This document shows positions 55,871 to 64,000 of a stretch of DNA of 64,000 nucleotides, piece by piece. Position 1 is the stretch's first letter; each line of letters opens with the position of its first letter. The position numbers were made by a program, and so were the translations under genes. Origin of the DNA: Mytilus edulis (taxonomy: Eukaryota > Mollusca > Bivalvia > Mytilida > Mytilidae); contig NC_092347.1 of assembly GCF_963676685.1 (NCBI RefSeq), positions 90,584,592-90,648,591 on the forward strand, written 5' to 3'. Below the pieces are notes generated by a model. It searched no databases and was not told the origin of the DNA. It saw only the letters and a program-made list of their open reading frames with translations.

Positions 55871-57170
55871 AGGAAATGGTTGTGTGTTACAAAATGACAT
55901 TGAGCGGTTCGGTATTAAGATATGGGAGAACGTAATTGAAGTTTTAGGAGCTTGGGTCGGAAAATTTCAAGAAAAAAATTCAATATCTTAAACTGGGAGA
56001 AAAAATCAACGCCATTACTTCTGTTTTTATGAAACAGAGAAATATTTTACTTCATGGTAGCTTTGCTGTTATATCATCTCTTCTGATGTCAAAATTATGG
56101 TATACTGTGCCTTCTACGTACTATTTACAAATAAAGAAAATATGTATTGATTTTTTATTGAATTTTAAAACTCATCGTGAGCATATAATACAATTATTTT
56201 TAGAAAAATCTAAAGGTTTGCATTTTCCAGACACAATGCTCAAAATGTTTGCCTTTAGGTTAAATTTCTTAGTAGATTATTGAATTCGGATAACTTTTCT
56301 CTATGGAAAAATATTTGCTTTCTTTTCCAAAATAGAATATATGAATCTAAAAAAAGATATTTTACTTTGCGAATTGAAACAGTCCTCGTATTCAAAGCTT
56401 TCTTTTTTCGTGCGTGAAATGTTGCTCACATGGAGCAAATTGAAGAGTTATGTTGTCATTGAAGCTAATGAAAATAATGATCACGAGATACCATTATGTT
56501 TTAACCCTTGTGTTAACAAAATGTAAATTGCTAAATTATAAACCTTTCATTTTATCAGGAATAACCAAGGTTAAACATTAAACGTGTAAAGTAATTCTTG
56601 GTTTTCTGAAAACTATTGCAATTAATAAAATTTTATTTGAGAAAGATGCTGATCTGAAATATGATGATGTCTGCAAATTTTAAAAAATTGTGCTTGTCAG
56701 TTTACCTCTTCAATGGGTACATTTTATCAATGAAAATATCAATCCAGTTAAGAATTTTGAAATAACTGTAGATTGTTTTTCTATTTCTGTTGAAGATAAA
56801 GAAGTTCCTATGTCACAAAGTACTCGAACATTTAATAATCTCTTAATAAAACTTGTTGGAAAATCGCCTGTATCAGAATTTTATTGGATCGAAAAGTATA
56901 CAGAATTAGAACTTTCAAAGTGTTATATTTTTTTCTTCAAATTTACATATCTTGCTTGTGAATGCAGGGAACTTAATTTTCAAGTATTTCATAAAACGTT
57001 GTTTACGAAAGTAAAACTTTTAAAATGTAACATGTCTGATAATGACACTTATCCAGTGTGTCCACAAATAGAGAAGATTTAGATCATATGTTTATTAATT
57101 GTGTCAATCTAACACAATTCACTGATTTTCTGAAGGATTTTTTTAATAGAAATCGGCAATGAGAATGGTT
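55871..57170 (+). pseudogene. L1/Tx1-type LINE, C-terminal part with zinc-knuckle region, broken
   Basis: Several short frames in succession read GNGCVLQNDIERFGIKIWEN, LHGSFAVISSLLMSKLWYTV, CIDFLLNFKTHR, KGLHFPDTMLKMFAFRLNFL, FFVREMLLTWSKLKSYV and SPVSEFYWIEKY, and finally CNMSDNDTYPVCPQIE with DHMFINC. This is the order of the thumb and zf-RVT region of L1/Tx1-type LINE proteins (C..C...H....C). Many frameshifts and stops interrupt it. It is probably the other end of the LINE that starts at 52386, separated by later insertions and a deletion of the catalytic half. Confidence 0.75.
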
Positions 57171-57189
57171 TGCGAACAATACACCATAG

Positions 57190-57545
57190 ATGATTCCAGC
57201 TTCCGAATTGTCATCTTTCTATTTATATGTACCAACATTGATCGATCGATTGCCTGGAAATGACAGTTTTTTTTTACGATTTTGCCATTTGATATTTTGA
57301 ATTTTCTTTGGAGTTAGGGAATTCTGTTATTTTACTTTTTTCTGCATAAGGATTATATAAATCAAAGGTCATATGAACTTCCAGAATTTGCATTTTCAAA
57401 AGTGTTTTTCTTGATGGAGTTTTGCTGCTTACAAGGAAGCTTTTTAAACAAGGGATCAACATAGTGAAATCGAGACATCTCTTCGGAAATGTTACGGACG
57501 CCATCTAGAGTTTGTTGAAGATTATCATTTTCTGTTTTCAAGTTG
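57190..57545 (+). pseudogene. Penelope-like reverse transcriptase, copy 5 (C-terminal remnant)
   Basis: DDSSFRIVIFLFICTNID at 57190-57245 and FLDGVLLLTRKLFKQGINIV near 57405-57470 correspond to the DDFSFPIVNFPF and FLDRGLLLTRKLLNQ blocks of copy 4. They are degraded and separated by unrelated bases. Confidence 0.65.
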
Positions 57546-57559
57546 ACAACGAATATGTT

Positions 57560-57968
57560 CTAAAAAAAGTATGGGCGACGTAGATACAAGTATCTTGTTT
57601 AAGGGAGGGATAAATCCGACTTTGTAAATAATCACTGATTCAATCAAAAAGTCTCTGAAACTGACATTATAAAATTGATTGATTTCATATTTGTTACGTT
57701 TGGAGGACTAATTTTTCAAAACACAATCGCCGTTCCTATGAGAACTAAAAGTGCCCCTCTTCTTCCCGACATGTTCCTTTATTATTATGAGGCTGACTTC
57801 ATACAGGAACTTCTTCGGAAGAAATATAAAAAGTTAGCAATATCCTTTAACTGTACTTTCCTTTATTTAGATGATGTTCTCTCACTACATTATTCACAAT
57901 TTAGTGACTATGTTGAACGCATTTATCCAATCGAAATAGAGATAAAGGATACAACAGAAACAGTTAAT
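57560..57968 (+). pseudogene. Penelope-like reverse transcriptase, copy 6, truncated at an R2 repeat
   Basis: Begins in YGRRRYKYLV and continues through IFVTFGGLIFQ, MFLYYYEADFIQELLRKKYK and FLYLDDVLSLHYSQF to EIKDTTETVN, where it stops at the border of the R2 repeat. Early frameshifts are present; the part from 57675 is open. The N-terminal part lies downstream of the C-terminal part of copy 5, so they are two insertions or a rearranged one. Confidence 0.8.
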
Positions 57969-57971
57969 ATA

Positions 57972-58330
57972 ATAAAAGAAGATGTGGTATGATTGCCAAT
58001 GAGACAACTGTCCACAAGAGTCCAAAATGACACAGCCATTAACAACTATAGGTCACCGTACGACCTTAAACAATGAGCAAAGCCCATACCGCATAGTCAG
58101 CTATAAAAGGCCCCGATATGACAATATAAAACAGTTCAAACGAGAAAACTAACGGCCTTTTTTATGTACAAAAATGAACGACAAACAAATGTGTAACACA
58201 AAGGACAACAACTGAATATCAGACTCCCTACTTGAGACAGGCACATGCATAGAGCATGTGGCGGGTTAAACATGTAAGCGAGATCCCAAATTTCCCACTA
58301 ACCTGAGACTGTGGTGTAAGAAGAGGGGGG
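57972..58330 (+). repeat. R2 repeat, copy i (fullest copy)
   Basis: AAGAAGATGTGGTATGATTG, CCAATGAGACAACTGTCCAC, GGTCACCGTACGACCTTAAA, CATACCGCATAGTCAGC, then a unique block and a right-end module GACTCCCTACTTGAGACAGG and GGGTTAAACATGTAAGCGAG. That right-end module is shared with module M (45957-46020) and with the 3' region of copy 2 (36850-36935). R2 may therefore be a composite of retroelement 3' ends. Confidence 0.8.
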
Positions 58331-60410
58331 GGGGGGGCAAGGGGTTTAACTGTTATGTTGTTATGGGGCAATTTAATTCTTTGTAATCTGTTATTCTGAA
58401 AATATATTTGCTGTTAGCTGTTATTGTCTTATTCTTTGTTAGCTGTTATTGGGCTTTTAGTTTTTTTGTTATCTGTTATTGTGATAATGTAATTTGCTGT
58501 TAACTGTTATTGAAAATTGGAATGTTAGCATTTTTTTACAGCAAATTTTCGGTGGAAATTAAAGATCATTGGACATTGGGGTCTACCACTACTAATAAGT
58601 TGGTCCCGTATTCGGAGAAGGATTCCATTAACATATACCCATCACAGAAGTGAGGTCCAGGACAATTCCAGTATATCTTAAGATTATCCTTTGTAATAAA
58701 TTCCATTTTTTGGAACATGTATTTAGAATTATCTTATTTTTTTGTATGAGGATAATGTTCCTTGTTTCCCGTACCAACATATTAAATCAGAGCAATTCTT
58801 AATATGACAAACAGGAAAACATATGGCCAGGAATATCTGACAAGAATCTCAATTAAGGACTAGGTCCTTACAAACAGTTAACCTTTTATTTAATATGGTA
58901 CATTGACTCAGTTCTGTGATTCTTTTCAAGCAGAACCAAACACTTTGTACAATGACAGTTCCAACCATGTACAGTACTAGGTTCCGAAGCTGCACATAGC
59001 TCATCACAAACAAAGATTTATTTTGTCTTCAAGCCATTGTTCCCCTACTAAACTATGTATTCTACTTACTAGTACACTTGGTGCAATCAAAAGCCTGATA
59101 AAAAAAATTGTTCAAATTGAGCCTATGAAAATAGTGGAATAAATTACTTTTGGAGTGTCAAAAATTGGTTCGAGGTACTTGATAAATTGCATGCTTATAA
59201 TTGGTGCTTTTTGATTTTTCTACCCTATATACCACTTTGCCTCATAGTCTTATTAAGAAAAATTCACACACCTCATTAAATGGGCATTTAAAAAAAGTCA
59301 AAATGCGAATATATATTTTCAAACTCTTTTAAGTCATTTTTTAGTAGCAACAAACACAAGAACTATATGTCAATTGGACCTGCTTTGATACCATAACTGC
59401 CCTTGAATTTTTACTAGATATCATTTTTTTTCTTTGACATATTCCTCATTTCCATTCTCAATTTTATTACACACTATTTAAATTATAAGCATGTGTGAGT
59501 TTCTATAACTGTTTAAAAATAAATGCTGAAAAAAGTATTCTATAACAAATAAACAGCTACTCTATGAGCGCATGATACGCCCGTCGCCCTTTTTGAAATA
59601 TTCGATTACTTCCTTATGTCATATCTGATATTTAAAAATTTAAAGAGAGCTTCAGTCAATATATATAAACAATACACCAAAGTTTTATGAGAACTGCTGA
59701 AAACATTTTTGAGTTATTGACCGAAAACTGGAAAATACCCTCTTTTTTAATGAATAAAACCCCTCAACTCAATAACATAAAATCTAAAATTAATGAAAAT
59801 AGAAAGGGCGCTTACAACAAAAGCTATAACGTAAAATCTCAATCTTATAAAAATTGAAAGGGAGCTCATGTCAATAGATATAAACAATTCACTAAAATTC
59901 CGTGCAAATTTGTGAAAGGATTTATGAGATATTATCAGAAAACAGAAAAAACAACCATTTTTATTAAATAAAACCCCATTACTCAAAAAATTTAAATCTG
60001 AAATTTATAAAAAAAAAAAACGAAGGGGAGCTCACGTCAATAGATATAAACATTTTTCCAAAGTTTTATGCAAAATGGTTGAAGAGTGTTGGAGTTAATG
60101 TTTGACATGTTGACGACAGACGGACAACAGTTTTCCATAATACGTCCCGTAAACGAGCGTATGAAAATATACTGAGTAGTAAACACATTCTAGATACATA
60201 ATTTTAAGAACATGTTCATAGAAAATTGAATTCATTACAAAGGATTATACCCGTTATAAGAAATACTGGATCTGTCAATGACCCGACTTATTTTAATATT
60301 TCATTTACTGTTATCTGTTTTTGTCCATTTTAATTCCTTGTTATCTGTTATAAGCCAAATCAATTTGCTGTTTTGCTGTTATTGGGACCCCCTTGCCCCC
60401 TCTAAGAACG
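58317..60410. repeat. Mixed repeat block with 'ctgttatt' arrays at both ends
   Basis: The left part (58322-58540) has a G run (58325-58338), then GCAAGGGG, and several TTTG(C/T)TGTTA.CTGTTATT units. The right part (60290-60405) has similar units in the same orientation and then GGGACCCCCTTGCCCCCTCT. In between lie ordinary AT-rich sequence and a separate repeat (59565-60175). That repeat opens GAGCGCATGATACGCCCGTC and has repeated units AGGG.(A/G)GCTCA.GTCAATA, the clearest two about 164 bp apart (59858 and 60022). Confidence 0.5.
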
Positions 60411-60659
60411 AACTATAAAAAAATCAGTTGAAAAAAGCTTACTGCTGACATCTTTTCTTTCCTCATAATTCTACATGTTCTTCGTATGTAGTCAGCCACA
60501 TATGTATAAAGTAAATCCTCACCAAGATGAGCAACTTCATCTCTATGATTTATGTTGAATGTTTTTTCTCTGGAATGTTTTGTTGAATATGTTTTCACCT
60601 TTTTTGGTCGTAGTAATTATTCTACGAATCTTTACTTATTGAATTGCTTATATCTCTAT

Positions 60660-60705
60660 ATTTTCTTTAAATGTTATTATATATATATATATATATAAAA
60701 AAAGA
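60660..60705. repeat. (AT)n microsatellite
   Basis: An uninterrupted TA run of about 20 bases at 60677-60698 flanked by A-rich sequence. Confidence 0.8.
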
Positions 60706-60793
60706 GATACAGTTTGTATTCATTTTTTATTAAAAACAGTATAAAAACAAATGGTATAACATCGACGTCAATTCTTCATGGACTTCTTGGATG

Positions 60794-62529
60794 CTAATAT
60801 GTTCCTGTTTTACCTAAAATGACGAAAACAATATTGAAATAATAAGGTGATTGCATTACATTATTGAAGGAAGAGCAGTTCATTCTCCAAAGATTAAGTT
60901 AAATGTACATTCCGTTAAATGCTCAGTTTTATGTTTATTTCGGCTGTTCATACCTTTTCTAATTTTTCCGTACTTCTCCTTTTTGTCCCTTTAGTATTAA
61001 ATGTTTGATTCAGAACATCGGTATCAAAGTTATTTAAATCACTTTCAAATAAGACAGGAAAAAAAAGGTTTATTGGAAACGACTATTTCAAAATTTATTT
61101 AAATTCTTCTAATCTTTCAAATCAATGTTCATTTTTTATATATTACGTTGATGATATAGTTTTAGTGTAAAAATATATTGCTAATGTCAAAATAGTGTAA
61201 AGTACAAGCAATTAATGTAATGTTATCACAAAATATTGGACCTTTTATTACCATTTCAAATAATTTTGTAATTATTCATTATGTGGCATACTCTGTTTTA
61301 CGATGTACTCCATTCATATTCATGAATTGGGATTTAATTTATATCAGTCATTTTTTATGAATGCAATTTTGTATGAATCTCCCTCTCAGGTAACAATTTG
61401 ACAATTGTAATTATATCATATGTATAAAATTTCGTATTCAAATAAAGGCAACAGTAGTATACCGCTGTTCAAAACTCATAAATCCAGGGACAAAAAACAA
61501 AATCGGGGTAACAAACTAAAACCGAGGGAAACGCATTAAATATAAGAGGAGAACAACGACATAACACCGAAACGTAACACACACAGAAACGGACCAAGCA
61601 TCAGACAAAACACCACGAGAATAACAAATATAACATGAAAACCAAATACATGAATTTGGGATAGACAAGTACCGTGCCACGTCTGATCTCAATATCTCAA
61701 AAATAAGAGAAAACACAAACGACTCAACGTTAAAATGCAACACACACAGAAACGAACAATAATATAACAATTGTTATTTTTATTTGGAGATTTACGATTA
61801 TTATTTTTATTTGGAGATTTACGATTACTTACCTCCAAATTTACCGAAACTGCTTAATCCATTTAGACCTTGTCTTCCATTTATGAGTCCACCGTTGAAG
61901 CCAAAACCTTTTATACCACCAATACCATATGATCCAAAGCCATTTAAACCACCATATGATCCAAAACCATTCAAACCACCAATACCATAAGATCCAAAAC
62001 CATTCAAACCACCAATACCATAAGATCCATAATTGTTAAGACCGGATGCCCCGTTGATACCATACGCCCCATAACCATTTAAATTGTTATTTCCAACAAT
62101 TCCTCGACTGTATCCATAACCCATGGAAGCTCCGATTCCTTTACCGTGAACACCGTGATTTCCATTTCCACTGAATCCATTCAAACCCCTTCCGTTCATA
62201 AACCCGTTTCCAGGATATCCACTTTGTACACTATATCCATTGTATCCAGCATATCCGCCAATGTTTAATGGTGAACCGTAACCAAAAGCGTTGTTGGAAT
62301 ATCCCCCATATCCATAACCTAATCTGCCATAAATCGGATATCCGAATCCACCATTTCCTTGAAATCCAATACTACCAATATTACCTGGTCCAAATGGATT
62401 TCCGTATGTTTTCAGGTTATATTTGGGACTATATCCTTTTTCTCCGGCCTCCGATGCCACAATTCCAACAAGGGCTAAACAAATCAATACTATTGGTAGC
62501 ATGGTTAGTGGTTCTGAAACGATATGCAT
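60794..62529 (-). CDS. Glycine-rich secreted protein (two coding exons), probable shell-matrix or byssal type
   Basis: The first coding exon (62529-61833) begins at the first ATG after a TATA box, or alternatively at an in-frame ATG at 62502. MLPIVLICLALVGIVASEA is a signal peptide. The mature part is rich in Gly, Tyr, Asn and Phe, with repeats of GGLNGFGSYGIG near the C-terminus. The unspliced frame ends GGK-stop, but GGAG|GTAAGT at this point is a perfect donor. A TTTTAG acceptor at 60814 continues G-KTGTY-stop (60813-60794) with AATAAA at 60731-60726, giving about 239 aa. The type resembles Gly-rich shell matrix or byssal proteins; no known family member was identified. The intron contains an R3 repeat copy (61440-61770). 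Confidence 0.8.
61440..61770 (+). repeat. R3 repeat, copy 2
   Basis: GGCAACAGTAGTATACCGCT, then AACTAAAACCGAGGGAAACG and AACACACACAGAAACG (twice, near 61577 and 61740). It lies in the intron of the Gly-rich gene. Confidence 0.7.
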
Positions 62530-62600
62530 TTCTGATCAACTAATGATAATGTATTTGAAATTTCAAAATATTGGCCAATCAGGATGACAGAGTAAGTTGA

Positions 62601-62610
62601 AAATATATAA
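62601..62610 (-). promoter_or_regulatory. TATA box of the Gly-rich gene
   Basis: TTATATATTT on the minus strand lies 72-81 bp upstream of the first ATG (62529). Transcription would start near 62575-62580, leaving a 5' UTR of about 50 bp with no earlier ATG. Confidence 0.5.
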
Positions 62611-62619
62611 GAAGGTAAA

Positions 62620-63515
62620 ACTTATCCTGGCGTCAAAAGTTCATGAAACTTATTTAAAAAGAAACAAATGCGACATATACGGGTACCAAAAATGAAAAAT
62701 CATTATGTTAAAAACCAACACGAAACATACATTTTACCTTTGTGTCTTTCTATGGTGGTGTGTTCCTTGTGGTACTTTTTGATTGTTGTGCTTTATATAT
62801 CATAATCTCTGACCAAACGTTTTGTTATAATCAGTTATAAAATAGACATTTGACAATGATTAACATGTGTAATAGTGGGTTCTATTTAAACAAGGTTAAC
62901 CACCATGATAGAAAACTATTGTCATCAATTATTGGTTGCTATTGTTTTACTCGTTATTGTCATCGTGGTCTGTTGAAAAATAATACCTATTAGTGACATT
63001 TGCTATGCATTGTACATGTTTAATTCAGTATGAGAGAAATTCCTCATTATTGAAGTATTTATACACATTCACTGGTATTCAAATTGCTTATTTCTGGTTA
63101 TTTCATTAGTGTCATTTATAACTATATTTGTTATTTATCTATTTAAGATTAAAACACTTTTAAACATCGTTGACCTATATATTTCACAACATTCGGAAAG
63201 GTCATCGTTTTATTGTTTTGTTATAAAAGTTGAATGGTGATGTATTTTTTTTTATTAAAGAACATGTATGGTAATAAGATGACATAAATATATCAAGTGT
63301 ATTTCATTTATAAGTACATTCATTGAAATAACAAGTTTGCGCATCTTTGGTTCATTCTAAATTAAAAACTGACAAGTATTATATAACCTCATTGGTTGAT
63401 ATCTTTGGCGGAAGTACATGTGATACATCCTCATTCTTTCAATATCCAAGCTGTGGGAAGGTCGTGCTTCACGTGTTGTCGGCAAAGTAACTATATTCTT
63501 TAACTTTTACTTTCA
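62620..63515. other. Non-coding stretch upstream of the Gly-rich gene
   Basis: AT-rich, with only short uninformative frames; no gene or element was recognised. Confidence 0.5.
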
Positions 63516-63516
63516 T

Positions 63517-63880
63517 TTGCCTTGGTGGCAATATAGCCTTGGTGGCTTTAATACCTTGGTGGTCATTTATATATGCCTTGGTGGCAAAAGATCTAGGTGG
63601 TCATTTATATATGCCTTGGTGGCAATAGACCTAGGTGGTCATTTTTATATGCCTTTGTGGCAATAGACCTAGGTGGTCATTTTTATAATTTTTTACATTT
63701 GCCTTGATGGCAATATTAAATTAAAAATACTACCCTTTGGGGCGTCAAGACCTTGGTGGTCATTTATATATGCCTTGACGGCTTCTTGATAGAACTAGAT
63801 AGTAATGTTTGACCTTGGTGGCAAAATGTTTTGGGATTTGGACCTTGGCCGGTAGTTATTATCAACCCAGGTGGTCAGAT
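63517..63880 (+). repeat. Minisatellite, 38-bp period
   Basis: The phrase TATATGCCTTGGTGGCAATA recurs at 63573, 63611 and 63649 (38-bp spacing), each followed by GACCTAGGTGGTCATTT. Degenerate single motifs ((C)CTTGGTGGC/TC) continue on both sides to about 63880. Each unit contains two GGTGG half units, suggesting growth from a 19-bp ancestor. Confidence 0.8.
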
Positions 63881-64000
63881 ATTTGTTATGCCGTAAACGC
63901 AGGACAAAGTGCTATCGCTATATAAAATATATGTGGAAGTGGGGGTTCTGGCCAATTTGGGAACCTGTAATTGAAAGGAGAATAATAAATTGTTTATAGC

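Noticed and set aside
61784-61990. Proline-rich frame on the plus strand
   Set aside because: Antisense shadow of the Gly-rich repeats of the gene at 60794-62529.
63517-63670. CRISPR-like array
   Set aside because: The repeats are directly adjacent without unique spacers and the window is eukaryotic; it is a minisatellite.

Overview
The window looks like nuclear DNA from a bivalve mollusc, most probably a mussel (Mytilus or a close relative). It is AT-rich, its genes have many small exons and long repeat-filled introns, and it carries a secreted C1q-domain protein, a RING-less B-box/propeller protein and a glycine-rich secreted protein, all of which are expanded in mussels. It also carries dispersed repeats I recognise from bivalve genomes, including the 'AAGATGTGGTATGATTGCC' family and repeats with GACGAAACGCGCGTCT. 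The species call is inference; no search was run.

Genes, left to right. (1) A last exon of an unrecognised + strand gene ends at 905 with a hydrophobic tail. (2) KANSL3 (NSL histone-acetyltransferase complex subunit 3), + strand, 13 coding exons, 6907-19765, predicted about 1005 aa. (3) A single-exon B-box / coiled-coil / NHL-like propeller protein, - strand, 25649-27334. (4) A possible small Cys-rich peptide gene or pseudogene, 29971-30289. (5) A three-exon secreted C1q-domain gene, - strand, 32838-37977. (6) TMEM129 (ER membrane RING-type E3 ligase), - strand, four coding exons, 41613-47920, 368 aa, with a GC-AG intron. (7) A glycine-rich secreted protein, - strand, 60794-62529, with a short last exon. 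Exon phases were checked by hand and fit for KANSL3, the C1q gene and TMEM129.

The rest is mostly mobile-element debris. There are at least six broken copies of a Penelope-like reverse transcriptase, a split L1/Tx1-type LINE, a MULE transposase fossil, a tRNA-derived SINE and several non-autonomous TIR elements. Among these are a MULE-type MITE with a 9-bp target duplication (47081-47463), a TTAA-flanked element (38549-39116), and an element with CATATG-rich ends and a Cys-rich CXC remnant (53138-54034). Minisatellites have periods of 169, 41, 38 and 21 bp. From 48 to 60.5 kb the window is essentially a repeat graveyard.

The most notable observations are: three tandem copies of the TMEM129 exon 2 end with its GC splice donor; inverted copies of one retroelement 3' module bracketing TMEM129 exons 2 and 3; the CATATG/CXC element; a 40-bp perfect hairpin insertion with a 5-bp target duplication; and a 21-bp minisatellite split by a 2-kb TIR element. 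No CRISPR array, rRNA or intact canonical tRNA was seen.
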